Made by a program: the position numbers and the translations under genes
In this document: in pieces, positions 42,862 through 51,789 of the stretch
Layout of the letters: each line of letters opens with the position of its first letter
Position numbering within the stretch: the stretch's first letter is position 1
DNA from: CAXXOK01 sp963675655
Lineage (GTDB): Bacteria; Bacillota; Clostridia; Christensenellales; Aristaeellaceae
DNA: 64,000 bases
Direction of reading: 5' to 3'
NCBI GenBank assembly: GCA_963675655.1
Contig: OY776489.1
Span: 558,001 to 622,000, forward strand
Notes under the pieces: generated by a model
What the model was told of the DNA's origin: nothing
What the model saw: the letters and a program-made list of their open reading frames with translations, nothing else
Databases searched by the model: none

Positions 42862-43929
42862 CTATTGCAGCGTAAACTCCATGGCCACCGGTTGATGGTC
42901 GGTATTGCGGAAATTCAAATCTACTGTTTGCACAGAATTTACTTTTACATTGGAGGAGACGATAAACCCGTCGATTACATAGGTCAGCAGCGTATCGCGG
43001 TTTCCATCGTAGGGTTTATTCAGCGCGCGGCAGGTAGGCGTGCTCAGGTCAAAGGCAAAGGAGAATCCCTGCGGTAACTCGTCCTCGCTCAGCTGACCGG
43101 GAAGCCAGTCCGCATCCTCCGGCAAGGGATACGTTTCCAATACGCCGGGGAAAGACTGGTTAAAGTCGCCCCCCGCGATGACATAGTTACCCTTTGCCTG
43201 TTCCGCTTTCAATAAAGCATAGAGACGCTCCATCTGCGAATCGCGGCCGCTCTGGCTGCTGTACGCCTCCAAATGCAGGTTTACCAGCACCAGTTCCTGC
43301 TCGCTTCCTGCAATCGGCAGCCGCTCCACCAGCAGGCAGCGCTTAAGGTTGGCGGTTCTCAGCGGCCAGCCGAAAGGTACGGGCAGGCTTTGGCGCGTCG
43401 CGCCGGTAACCTGCAGGTTATTCAGCGTGGTAATACCGCTTTCCACCTTGCCGATGGGCGGCCATGGGTAGGGGATAAACGCACAGCGCATATTGTAGGC
43501 AAAAGCACTGCCCATGCTCAGCCCGCGCGTAAAGTAATCCACTTCGTCAATCCAATAGCTGCGGTGCGAATCGGTATCTGTTTCCTGTAAAAAGTAAATA
43601 TCCGCATCCTGCAGGGATAAAGCGCTGAGCAGCCCGGAAAGGTTGCCGCTGACCTCCGTTTTACTGTCCGGTCGCACCTTTGTGCCACCATCCATAAAAA
43701 AGTCTTCTTCCCGGCCCAAACCGCCGTAACCGCAGTTCAATGTTACGATTTTGTACATCGTGCCTGCCTGCGCCGTATCATGCCGCGCCCCGGCAGTCAC
43801 CGTAAGTGTTTCCACATCAGCAGGGCGATACTCCCCAATCGTCAGCCAAATCAGCAGTCCGGCAACCGCCACAACCACGACCAATACCAATATTAACAAC
43901 AGTTTCAGCGCTCCACGTAATGCTCGCAT
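42862..43929 (-). CDS. Membrane-anchored endonuclease/exonuclease/phosphatase family protein
   Basis: The protein has 355 residues. ATG 43929 has GTGAGGG about 5 nt ahead; a longer frame has no site. An N-terminal helix (about 7-31, ALKLLLILVLVVVVAVAGLLIWL) anchors the catalytic domain outside. Family motifs are LNCGYGG, LQETDTDSHRSYW (metal-binding Glu), LVNLHLEAYSS, AGGDFNQSF and TDHQPVAMEF. Members cleave DNA, phosphoinositides, sphingomyelin or other phosphodiesters. An exported phosphatase/phosphodiesterase role is likely, but the substrate is not apparent. It is monocistronic. Confidence 0.85.
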   Translation of the reverse strand: MRALRGALKLLLILVLVVVVAVAGLLIWLTIGEYRPADVETLTVTAGARHDTAQAGTMYKIVTLNCGYGGLGREEDFFMDGGTKVRPDSKTEVSGNLSGLLSALSLQDADIYFLQETDTDSHRSYWIDEVDYFTRGLSMGSAFAYNMRCAFIPYPWPPIGKVESGITTLNNLQVTGATRQSLPVPFGWPLRTANLKRCLLVERLPIAGSEQELVLVNLHLEAYSSQSGRDSQMERLYALLKAEQAKGNYVIAGGDFNQSFPGVLETYPLPEDADWLPGQLSEDELPQGFSFAFDLSTPTCRALNKPYDGNRDTLLTYVIDGFIVSSNVKVNSVQTVDLNFRNTDHQPVAMEFTLQ

Positions 43930-44005
43930 GGTATCCCTCACTTTTCCGTGCGCAGGGCTGCCCCATGCGCTTTGACTACATCGCTTGTCCAATCCAACTG
44001 ATTAT

Positions 44006-44034
44006 ATTATATCGCCGATAGGCCGGATGGTAAA
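44006..44034 (-). promoter_or_regulatory. Promoter of the endonuclease/phosphatase-family gene
   Basis: On the minus strand: TTTACC (44034-44029), 17-nt spacer, perfect TATAAT (44011-44006). Nothing else is seen in 43930-44281 apart from the xylB terminator. Confidence 0.6.
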
Positions 44035-44222
44035 GGAGAAATATAATAAGGAAGCAAGCCCGATACGCATCCGCTTTTTCCAAGCCGTTCGGATTCCAAT
44101 TTCCTCTTGTAAATAGGGCGCCACAGAAGCCCCCGGCAATCTGCAGAAAAACACCAGACTATTGCTTTTTATAATATAAACATTGCAAAACGTACAATCC
44201 GCGTATAGAAACAGCCACATCA

Positions 44223-44250
44223 AAAAGCGAGCCGAACCCGGCTCGCTTTT
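44223..44250 (-). terminator. Intrinsic terminator of the xylAB operon
   Basis: AAAAGCGAGCCG pairs with CGGCTCGCTTTT around a 4-nt loop; TTTTT follows on the minus strand, 32 nt after the xylB stop. Confidence 0.88.
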
Positions 44251-44281
44251 GATGTTCAGTTGTCAATTGGTCTTTGCCCTT

Positions 44282-45808
44282 TTACTTTGCCAGTCGCTTA
44301 AAAGCGTCCTTCATGGCGGGATACAGCTGCCGGTACTGCTCGTAGCAGGCAGCGTATGCCGGTTGATTTTCCGCAATCGGCTTCTGCTCGCTGCCCACAC
44401 GGATCATCTGGTCGCACGCTTCGCGCACGCCGGGGTACAGGCCTGTGCCTACGCCCGCAAGAATCGCCACGCCCAGCGCGGGGCCCTCCTTGCTCTGGGT
44501 GGTACATACCGGGCAGCCAAACGTATCGGCCAGCATCTGCCGCCACAGTTCGCTGCGCCCGCCGCCGCCCGTTGCCAGCATCTGCGCGGGTTTTACGCCC
44601 ATTTCATCCAGCACGTTCAGGCAATCCTTCAGGGAGTAGGCCACGCCCTCCATCACCGCGCGCAGCAGATCACGCCGCGTGTGCATGGCAGACAGGCCAA
44701 AGAACACACCGCGGCAGTCCGGATCCAGGTGCGGGGTGCGTTCGCCCATCAGATAAGGCATATAGAACAGGCGGTTGGCGCCAATGGGGCACTTGGCTGC
44801 CTCCTGATTCATCAGTTCATACGGGTCTACGCCCATGGCCGCCGCCGTGTCGATTTCGGCCTGGCAAAAGTTATCGCGATACCATTTCAGGGAAAGGCCT
44901 GCCGCCTGCGTAACGCCCATTACATGCCACGCGCCCGGTACGGCACAGCAGAAGGTATGCACGCGTCCTTGGGGGTCGATCGCCAGTTTATCGGTATGGG
45001 CAAACACCACGCCGCTGGTACCGATGGTGGTAAATGCGCGTCCGTCGGCTACAACGCCGGTACCCACAGCCGCCGCGGCATTATCGCCCGCGCCGCCGAC
45101 CACCAGCGTCTTTTCGGAAAGGCCGGTCAGCGCAGCCGCTTCTTTGCTGATATGGCCGGTCACATCGCAGCTTTCGTATACTTTGCCCAGATAGCGCTTG
45201 TCAATACCCAGCTTTTCCAGCACTTCATCGCTCCAGCAGCGGTTTGGCACATCCAATAGCTGCATGCCGCTGGCGTCGCTGACCTCGGTGGCGAAATCGC
45301 CAGTCAGCTTATAGCGTAGATAATCCTTGGGCAAAAGGATGTGGCGGCATTTTTGATAAATCTCTGGCTGGTGTTTCTGCACCCAGCGGATTTTCCCCGC
45401 CGTGAAGCCCGTGAGCGCGGGGTTGGCGGTAATCTCAATCAAGCGCTCCGCACCGATGATTTCCGTAATCTCCTCGCATTCCACACCGGTACGCTGATCG
45501 CACCAGATGATGGAGGGGCGGAGTACCTCGCCGGTTTCATCCAGCATTACCAAACCGTGCATTTGGCCGCTGATGCCCAAACCCGCAATATCATCCGGGT
45601 TTACGCCGCTTTCGCGCACCACTTTACCTAGGGTGGTGACAGCCGCGTTCCACCAATCCTGCGGGGCTTGCTCCGCCCAACCGTTTTGTGGCTGGGAAAG
45701 CGGATATTCCACCGTGGCGCTGGCGACCACGCTGCCATCCTGTGCAAACAGGACGGTTTTGGTGCCGCTGGTGCCAAGGTCTATGCCTAATAAATACTTC
45801 GTACTCAT
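44282..45808 (-). CDS. xylB: Xylulokinase
   Basis: This FGGY-family sugar kinase has 508 residues and phosphorylates D-xylulose with ATP. ATG 45808 has AAGGAG 8 nt ahead, and a longer frame upstream is not supported. The N-terminal phosphate-binding segment is LGIDLGTSGTKTVLF; ISGQMHGLVMLD and the FGGY C-terminal signature region GGGGRSELWRQMLADTF are present. It lies 189 nt after xylA and shares its promoter. A GC-rich inverted repeat (GCCCGC/GCGGGC, 45895-45925) in the gap may adjust relative expression. Confidence 0.96.
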   Translation of the reverse strand: MSTKYLLGIDLGTSGTKTVLFAQDGSVVASATVEYPLSQPQNGWAEQAPQDWWNAAVTTLGKVVRESGVNPDDIAGLGISGQMHGLVMLDETGEVLRPSIIWCDQRTGVECEEITEIIGAERLIEITANPALTGFTAGKIRWVQKHQPEIYQKCRHILLPKDYLRYKLTGDFATEVSDASGMQLLDVPNRCWSDEVLEKLGIDKRYLGKVYESCDVTGHISKEAAALTGLSEKTLVVGGAGDNAAAAVGTGVVADGRAFTTIGTSGVVFAHTDKLAIDPQGRVHTFCCAVPGAWHVMGVTQAAGLSLKWYRDNFCQAEIDTAAAMGVDPYELMNQEAAKCPIGANRLFYMPYLMGERTPHLDPDCRGVFFGLSAMHTRRDLLRAVMEGVAYSLKDCLNVLDEMGVKPAQMLATGGGGRSELWRQMLADTFGCPVCTTQSKEGPALGVAILAGVGTGLYPGVREACDQMIRVGSEQKPIAENQPAYAACYEQYRQLYPAMKDAFKRLAK

Positions 45809-45997
45809 AGGTTGTGCTCCTTCGTTGCTTTTTACATCTTTGTACGCAGCATAACGCCGTGTAAGTATGCAGATACGCCGCCGGGCACATTGCCGCCCGC
45901 ATACTGCGTTCCCCTCTCCGCGGGCATTGCCGGGAGCAGCGAAAACAAAGTAATACGGTCGCAATCCACCCGGCAGCGTGCCGGTAATGGAACTTTT

Positions 45998-47317
45998 TTA
46001 GCTAAAGAGAACCTGGTTCATAACCGCTTCCAGATACTCCTGCCGGCCGCTGCCGGGCAGGGCGGGCGCACCGGCCTTGGAGGCGATGGCGGCACACTCG
46101 GTCAGCGTCGCTTTGCCATCGCGAATCTTCTTGCCAATTTCCGTGTTGGCATAGCTGGCATAGCGCTCTTTCACAAACTCGTCGATCCGGCCGTCCTCGA
46201 TCATCGCGGCGGCTTTAATCAGGCCAAGCGCGAAGCTGTCCATGCCCAGTACAAACGCCTGGAACATATCCTCGTACGTGTAGCTGGGACGGCGGTTTTT
46301 CGCATCAAAGTTCAAGCCGCCGGTCAGGCCGCCCGCCTTGATGATTTCGTACATGCAAAGGGTGGTATCGTAAATATTGAAGGGGAACTCATCGGTATCC
46401 CAGCCCAACAGCAGGTCGCCCTGATTGGCGTCCACCGAGCCCAGCATGCCGTTGATGGCGGACACGCGCAGATCGTGTTGGAAGGTGTGCCCCGCCAGCG
46501 TAGCGTGGTTGGCTTCAATATTCATCTTGAAGTCTTTATCCAGCCCATAGTACCGTAGGAAGCCGATCGCCGTAGCGGCGTCGAAATCGTACTGGTGCTT
46601 CATGGGCTCCTTGGGCTTGGGCTCAATGAAGAAATCGCCTTTAAAGCCAATAGAGCGGCCGTATTCCACTGCCATCTTCATCAGCGCGGCAATGTTTTCC
46701 TGCTCAAATTTCATATCGGTGTTCAGCAGGGTTTCGTAGCCTTCACGGCCGCCCCAGAACACATAGCCACGGCCGCCCAGTTTTACCGTGCAGTCCAGCG
46801 CTTTTTTCACCTGCGCGGCGGCATGGCAGAACACATCTACACTATTGGAAGAGCCTGCGCCGTTCATGAAGCGCGGATTGCTGAACATATTGGCGGTGCC
46901 CCACAGGCACTTGATGTCGGTGCCCTTCATCTTTTCCAAAATGTAATCAGTCAGCTCATCCAGACGGGCGTTTGTCTCATCGATCGTAGCGGCCTCGGGT
47001 ACAAGGTCCACATCGTGGAAGCAGAAGTACTTGATGCCTAGCTTGGTCATAAACTCAAAGCCCGCATCCACCTTGGCCTTTGCGTGCTCCATGGTGCCCG
47101 GGGTCGCGCCGAAGGATTTATCCGCCGTGCCAACGCCGAACATGTCCGCGCCGGTCGCGTTCAGGTTATGCCACCACGCCATTGCAAAGGGCAGATGTTC
47201 GCTCATCGTTTTGCCCAGAATTACGCGGTCGGGATCGTAGTACTTGAACGCGAGCGCCTTTTTAGAATCGGCGCCTTCAAACTGCACTTGGGGAAGATTC
47301 TGAAAGATTTCAGCCAT
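45998..47317 (-). CDS. xylA: Xylose isomerase
   Basis: The enzyme has 439 residues, the class II length, and converts D-xylose to D-xylulose. Catalytic His101 and Asp104 lie in FCFHDVDLVPE at the canonical positions. VFWGGREGYETLLNT and FFIEPKPKEPMKHQYD carry further metal ligands. ATG 47317 is preceded by AAAGGAG. It is first in the xylAB operon, under a TTGACA/TAAAAT promoter with a LacI-type operator overlapping the transcription start region. Confidence 0.97.
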   Translation of the reverse strand: MAEIFQNLPQVQFEGADSKKALAFKYYDPDRVILGKTMSEHLPFAMAWWHNLNATGADMFGVGTADKSFGATPGTMEHAKAKVDAGFEFMTKLGIKYFCFHDVDLVPEAATIDETNARLDELTDYILEKMKGTDIKCLWGTANMFSNPRFMNGAGSSNSVDVFCHAAAQVKKALDCTVKLGGRGYVFWGGREGYETLLNTDMKFEQENIAALMKMAVEYGRSIGFKGDFFIEPKPKEPMKHQYDFDAATAIGFLRYYGLDKDFKMNIEANHATLAGHTFQHDLRVSAINGMLGSVDANQGDLLLGWDTDEFPFNIYDTTLCMYEIIKAGGLTGGLNFDAKNRRPSYTYEDMFQAFVLGMDSFALGLIKAAAMIEDGRIDEFVKERYASYANTEIGKKIRDGKATLTECAAIASKAGAPALPGSGRQEYLEAVMNQVLFS

Positions 47318-47371
47318 GAAAAACCGCTCCTTTCCCTGTGTGGGATGTATTGTATGGTAATATGTCGGTCG

Positions 47372-47385
47372 TGTGCCCGAGCACA
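47372..47385. promoter_or_regulatory. LacI-type operator at the xylA promoter
   Basis: TGTGCCCGAGCACA, palindromic except for one central base pair, sits about 15-28 bp downstream of the -10 box. It matches the operator of the plus-strand importer genes in 13 of 14 bases. Confidence 0.8.
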
Positions 47386-47399
47386 TTATTTTCAGCGAT

Positions 47400-47428
47400 A
47401 TTTTACTGCAACCCGCCGGGATTGTCAA
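47400..47428 (-). promoter_or_regulatory. Promoter of xylAB
   Basis: On the minus strand: perfect TTGACA (47428-47423), 17-nt spacer, TAAAAT (47405-47400). Confidence 0.85.
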
Positions 47429-47439
47429 TGCCCTACCGG

Positions 47440-47458
47440 GAAAAACCGCCGGTTTTTC
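47440..47458 (-). terminator. Terminator-like repeat after the LacI-family gene
   Basis: GAAAAACC and GGTTTTTC flank a 3-nt centre; the T-run lies in the second arm. It separates the repressor gene from the xylA promoter. Confidence 0.5.
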
Positions 47459-47495
47459 ACCAGATAAATCGTTATGAACCCACACAGACCGGAGA

Positions 47496-48515
47496 CTACA
47501 GATTCTCCAAAATTTTGATCTGGTTTTCCATAATAATCTGCTCCCCCTGCTTGGACACGCCGGTCAGCAGCACGTCAAACGCGGCTCTCACCGCCTGAAA
47601 GCCCTGCAAAAACGGTTGCTGACACACCACCGCGCGCACCAGCCCGCGGCGCATCATCTCCTGCGTGGAGGGTACGCTGTCAAAGGAGATAACCTGCATA
47701 TTCTTCTCCCGCCCCAGCTCGATCACCGCACGGCACGCGCCATAGGTGCCCGACGCCGCCACAAACAGGGTATCAATCTGCGGATGGCGCAATAGCATGG
47801 CACGCGTTACATGGTAGCTGTGCTCCATATCGTCCATGGCGCTCACCTGATCGGTCAGCTCGACCTGCGGGCAAATCTCCTTCAGGTGACGCGTAAACCC
47901 TTCCAGCCGCTGCACATGACCAAGCAGGGTGCTTACGCCCGCCACCACACCCAGCTTCGCCTGTCCACGCGTAACCAGCCGCATCAGCCCCGCGGCGGTT
48001 TCCCCGCCCGTTGCGTAATCGCTGCCCACATAGCAAATGCGGCAGCTGTTTTCAATATCGGTGTTAATGGTAATGGTCGGCACGCCCTTTTCCGAAAGGG
48101 CGCGTATGCGCTGCGCGATGCGCGTATCGTTAACAGGCTGGATGATGAGCACCGCAATACCCGCCTCCATCAGCTCGTCAATCAAAGCTAGCTGGCGGAG
48201 CACATCATACCCGCGCATGGTTTTCAGCATCACGGTCACCCCGTAATCGGCCAATTCCTGCTCCGCCTTGTGCAACCCAGCAATTACATCATCAAAAAAT
48301 GGGTTGCCCTCGCTGGAGATCAGCGCACCAAAGACAGGCGCATCCTTTTTTACCGTCAGCGCTTTCCCCGCCATGTTTTTGGTATAGCCCATATTGCGGA
48401 TCGTGCGCATAATCAGCGCCTCGGTTTCCGGCTTCACCTTTCCCCGGTGGTTTAGCACGCGGTCCACCGTACCCCGGCTAACGCCGCATAACTGGGCAAT
48501 TTCTTTAATCGTCAT
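47496..48515 (-). CDS. LacI-family repressor of the pentose regulon
   Basis: The protein has 339 residues. ATG 48515 has GGGAG about 9 nt ahead. The N-terminal helix-turn-helix is MTIKEIAQLCGVSRGTVDRVL with the hinge NRGK-like NHRGKVKPETEALIM. The periplasmic-binding-protein-like sensor domain spans about 60-335 (GALISSEGNPFFDDVIAGL; LIIQPVNDTRIAQRI; FVAASGTYGACRAVIEL). Its own promoter lies upstream. The twin operators at xylA and at the importer are the natural targets. Xylose or a related pentose is the likely inducer; the sequence shows no direct proof. Confidence 0.92.
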   Translation of the reverse strand: MTIKEIAQLCGVSRGTVDRVLNHRGKVKPETEALIMRTIRNMGYTKNMAGKALTVKKDAPVFGALISSEGNPFFDDVIAGLHKAEQELADYGVTVMLKTMRGYDVLRQLALIDELMEAGIAVLIIQPVNDTRIAQRIRALSEKGVPTITINTDIENSCRICYVGSDYATGGETAAGLMRLVTRGQAKLGVVAGVSTLLGHVQRLEGFTRHLKEICPQVELTDQVSAMDDMEHSYHVTRAMLLRHPQIDTLFVAASGTYGACRAVIELGREKNMQVISFDSVPSTQEMMRRGLVRAVVCQQPFLQGFQAVRAAFDVLLTGVSKQGEQIIMENQIKILENL

Positions 48516-48638
48516 ATTGTAACACTCCCATATAGCAGCGCGTGAAGCCCTCTTTTTTTGTTCACTGCCGTTTTGCATGCTTACACGTTTGCTCGCCGCG
48601 GATTATACCGTCGGATACGGGTTACTCAAATCGGATTC

Positions 48639-48668
48639 ATCTTAGCGCGCCGGGCTACCTTTTGTCAA
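48639..48668 (-). promoter_or_regulatory. Promoter of the LacI-family gene
   Basis: On the minus strand: perfect TTGACA (48668-48663), 18-nt spacer, TAAGAT (48644-48639). Confidence 0.7.
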
Positions 48669-48848
48669 TTTCCAGTTTCGATACGACTTCGTAATCGTTA
48701 CAATTTGTAACATATTGTTTCTCTTGTATCCGAGACATTATATGGATTGCATATTGTTACACCATTTCCATATTTCGATACATATCCATAATAATGTAGA
48801 TTTCAATATACAAATCACTCAATGAAATAAAAAGATTTTTGTATACTA

Positions 48849-48877
48849 TTGACAGCGAGCAAAGTGTACGGTAAAAT
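48849..48877 (+). promoter_or_regulatory. Promoter of the chvE-mmsAB importer operon
   Basis: Perfect TTGACA (48849-48854), 17-nt spacer, TAAAAT (48872-48877); the boxes are identical to those of xylAB. A TGTAC-N10-GTACA repeat (48865-48884) overlaps the -10. The leader of about 190 nt includes a CCGAT/ATCGG hairpin near 49028-49045. Confidence 0.85.
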
Positions 48878-48921
48878 GTGTACAGATAATTTCAATGCCA
48901 GTTGGTTTTTACTAATGTTAA

Positions 48922-48935
48922 TGTGCCCGCGCACA
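48922..48935. promoter_or_regulatory. LacI-type operator in the importer leader
   Basis: TGTGCCCGCGCACA, palindromic except for one central base pair, about 40 bp after the predicted transcription start. It is the twin of the xylA operator. Confidence 0.8.
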
Positions 48936-49076
48936 CTTTCTAACGATATTATACGCAAATTCACTTCAGGTTGATGCTTTGTTTCATACGCTAATTTTGT
49001 CGAAATCGTTTTACTTTGCTTTTCAGGCCGATGCGTGAGGATCGGTCTAGAAAATAAAAAAGGAGTGTATCCCATC

Positions 49077-50147
49077 ATGAAAAAGTTACTCGCGGTTGTC
49101 CTTGCTCTTGCTCTGACCCTGTCTGTCTTCGGCATGGCTATTGCCGAGGGCGAAAAGGTTGGCGTGGCTATGCCTACCCAGAGCCTGCAACGTTGGAACC
49201 AGGATGGTGAAAACATGAAGGCGCAGCTCGAGGCTGCGGGCTACGAAGTAGACCTTCAATTTGCCAACAATGAAGTAGCCACTCAGGTTTCGCAGATTGA
49301 GAACATGATTCTCAACGACGCGCAGATTCTGGTTGTTGCCTCTATCGACGGCAGTGCGCTGGGCACGGTGCTCGCAACTGCTAAGGATGCCGGCATCCCG
49401 GTTATCGCCTATGATCGTCTGCTGACCGATACCGAAGCCGTGGATTACTACACCACGTTCAACAACTACAAAGTAGGCCAGATTCAGGGCCAGTACGTGC
49501 TGGATACCTTTGATCTGAGCAACGAAGCAGTCACCGGCCCCTTCACCATCGAATTCACCGCGGGCGACCCGGGCGACAACAACGCCGGCTTGTTCTTCAA
49601 CGGCGCGAAAGACACCCTGCAGCCCTATCTGGACAGCGGCAAACTCGTTTGCCTCAGCGGCCAGCTGGATTTTGACTCCGTGGCTACGCCTTCCTGGAAG
49701 AGTGAAACCGCCCAGGCCCGTATGGATAACATCCTGAGCGCTTACTACTCCGATGCCCTCACCGGCGGCCAGACTCTGGATATCTGCCTGTGCTCCAACG
49801 ACTCCACCGCTCTGGGCGTAACCAACAGCCTCGTGGCTGCAGGCTACACCACCGAGAATATCCCGGTTATCACCGGTCAGGACTGCGATATCGCCAACAC
49901 CAAGAACATGGTGAAGGGCCTGCAGGCTATGTCCGTGTTTAAAGACACGCGCACCTTGGCTGCCCAAACCGTGACCATGGTTACCGATATCCTCTCCGGC
50001 AAAATGCCTGAAACTACCAGCACCTATGCCAATGGCATTATCGACGTTCCCACTTACGAGTGCACGCCGGTATTCGCGGATGCGAGCAACTATCAGGAAT
50101 TGCTGATCGACAGCGGCTACTACACTGCGGAGCAGCTGGCTGACTAA
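49077..50147 (+). CDS. chvE: Multiple-monosaccharide ABC transporter, sugar-binding protein
   Basis: The protein has 356 residues. A signal peptide (MKKLLAVVLALALTLSVFGM, ending AIA before EGEKVG) lacks a lipobox. The mature protein is a periplasmic-binding fold of the ChvE/XylF type (GVAMPTQSLQRWNQDGENMK; LVVASIDGSALGTVLATAKD; VITGQDCDIANTKNMVKGLQ). AAGGAGTG lies 9-10 nt before the ATG. It carries the first gene of a CUT2 importer whose promoter shares the xylAB operator, so a pentose such as xylose is the likely cargo, though this family also takes glucose, galactose and arabinose. Confidence 0.93.
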   Translation: MKKLLAVVLALALTLSVFGMAIAEGEKVGVAMPTQSLQRWNQDGENMKAQLEAAGYEVDLQFANNEVATQVSQIENMILNDAQILVVASIDGSALGTVLATAKDAGIPVIAYDRLLTDTEAVDYYTTFNNYKVGQIQGQYVLDTFDLSNEAVTGPFTIEFTAGDPGDNNAGLFFNGAKDTLQPYLDSGKLVCLSGQLDFDSVATPSWKSETAQARMDNILSAYYSDALTGGQTLDICLCSNDSTALGVTNSLVAAGYTTENIPVITGQDCDIANTKNMVKGLQAMSVFKDTRTLAAQTVTMVTDILSGKMPETTSTYANGIIDVPTYECTPVFADASNYQELLIDSGYYTAEQLAD

Positions 50148-50185
50148 CAGCACCCTTGTGGATCACTACTACTACTACTGACGAC

Positions 50186-50216
50186 AGGAGACGGACGAAT
50201 CCTTCGTCCGTCTCCT
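50186..50216 (+). terminator. Intercistronic hairpin between chvE and mmsA
   Basis: A perfect 14-bp stem (AGGAGACGGACGAA) with a TCC loop, followed by TTTTA. It should end part of the transcripts or protect the 3' end of the binding-protein message. An ACT repeat of five units (50165-50179) precedes it. Confidence 0.75.
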
Positions 50217-50241
50217 TTTACAGAATCGGGAGGAAAGTCAC

Positions 50242-51789
50242 TTGGGCAATACGATTCTGAAAATGCACAATATCACCAAGGAATTCCCGGGAGTCAAAGC
50301 GCTGGATCAGGTGAATATCGAAGTCGAAGAGGGCGAAATTCACGCCGTCTGCGGTGAAAACGGCGCTGGAAAATCAACATTGATGAATGTGCTCAGTGGC
50401 ATTTATCCCTATGGTTCGTATGATGGCGACATCATTCTCCACGGGAAGGAATGCCGCTTTCATGATATTAAAGAAAGCGAGCACAAAGGCATCGTCATCA
50501 TCCATCAGGAACTGGCGCTGGTGCCCTACCTGAGCATTGCGGAAAACATGTTTTTGGGCAACGAACAGTCCGTAGGCGGCGTCATCAACTGGGATAAAAC
50601 CTTTCAAAAGGCAAACGAATTCATGGCCATGGTTGGCTTACGTGAAAACTCAAGAACTTTGGTTAAAGACATCGGCATGGGCAAGCAGCAACTTGCCGAA
50701 ATTGCTAAAGCGCTGGCCAAAGATGTAAAACTGCTCATTCTGGACGAACCCACTTCTTCCCTGAATGAAAACGACGCCAAAAACCTGCTGGATTTGCTTT
50801 TGCAGTTTAAGCGGGAGCGCGGCATCACCAGTATTTTAATTTCGCACAAGCTCAACGAGCTGGCATATTGCGCCGATAAAATCACCATCATACGCGACGG
50901 CCATACCATCGAGACGCTTGTAAAAGGGCAGGATGAAATATCCGAAGCCCGCATTATTAAAGGCATGGTCGGCCGCGAAATGACCAACCGTTTCCCGCCG
51001 CGCGAACACCACATTGGCGATAAGGCGCTGGAAATAAAGAATTGGACGGTTTACCACCCGCTGTATGCGGATCGTAAGGTGGTAGACAACGTATCGCTTA
51101 CCATTCACAAAGGCGAAGTGGTCGGCGTGGCCGGGCTAATCGGCGCAGGCCGTACAGAACTGGCAATGTCCGTTTTCGGCCGGGCATACGGCTCGCATAT
51201 CACCGGCGAACTGTATAAAGATGGCAAACCGCTGGAAGTACACACCATCTCGCAGGCCATTGCCTCCGGGCTGGCGTACGTAACCGAAGACCGCAAAGGC
51301 AACGGGCTGATTGTGCCAGATAGCATCAAGCACAATTTCACGTTGGCGCGGCCGCAATTTATCAGCAAAAAGGGCGTTCTGGATAAGGATCTGGAAGTAC
51401 ACAAAGCCAAGGAGCTCAGGGTAAAACTAAACGTAAAAACCCCGACGGTAGAGCAGCTGGTCGGCAACCTATCCGGCGGCAACCAACAGAAAGTATTGGT
51501 CGGCAAATGGATTTTCGCTCAGCCCGATGTGCTGCTGCTGGATGAACCGACCCGCGGCATTGACGTAGGCGCAAAATATGAAATTTATCAAATCATCAAT
51601 GGTTTGGTAGCGCAGGGGAAAGCAGTGCTGATGATTTCCTCCGAGCTGCCGGAAATTCTGGGCATGTGCGACCGCATATACGTGATGAACGAGGGCCGGA
51701 TTATCGCGGAGCTTGATGGGAAAGATGCATCCCAGGAAAGCATTATGGGGCACATTATGCAAGACAGCAAGGGAGAGATCGGCGCATGA
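50242..51789 (+). CDS. mmsA: Multiple-monosaccharide ABC transporter, ATP-binding protein
   Basis: The protein has 515 residues with two fused ATPase domains, as usual in CUT2 systems. First domain: Walker A GENGAGKSTL, Walker B LLILDEPTSSL. Second domain: degenerate P-loop GLIGAGRTEL, signature LSGGNQQKV and Walker B LLLDEPTRGIDVG. The NEQSVGGVINW segment is typical of MmsA/GguA. The start is TTG at 50242 with GGGAGG 8 nt ahead. It overlaps mmsB by 4 nt (ATGA). Confidence 0.95.
   Translation: MGNTILKMHNITKEFPGVKALDQVNIEVEEGEIHAVCGENGAGKSTLMNVLSGIYPYGSYDGDIILHGKECRFHDIKESEHKGIVIIHQELALVPYLSIAENMFLGNEQSVGGVINWDKTFQKANEFMAMVGLRENSRTLVKDIGMGKQQLAEIAKALAKDVKLLILDEPTSSLNENDAKNLLDLLLQFKRERGITSILISHKLNELAYCADKITIIRDGHTIETLVKGQDEISEARIIKGMVGREMTNRFPPREHHIGDKALEIKNWTVYHPLYADRKVVDNVSLTIHKGEVVGVAGLIGAGRTELAMSVFGRAYGSHITGELYKDGKPLEVHTISQAIASGLAYVTEDRKGNGLIVPDSIKHNFTLARPQFISKKGVLDKDLEVHKAKELRVKLNVKTPTVEQLVGNLSGGNQQKVLVGKWIFAQPDVLLLDEPTRGIDVGAKYEIYQIINGLVAQGKAVLMISSELPEILGMCDRIYVMNEGRIIAELDGKDASQESIMGHIMQDSKGEIGA

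Noticed and set aside
50165..50179. Five-unit ACT repeat as a phase-variation tract
   Set aside because: It lies outside a coding region, after the chvE stop, and is only five units long. Changes there would not shift a reading frame.
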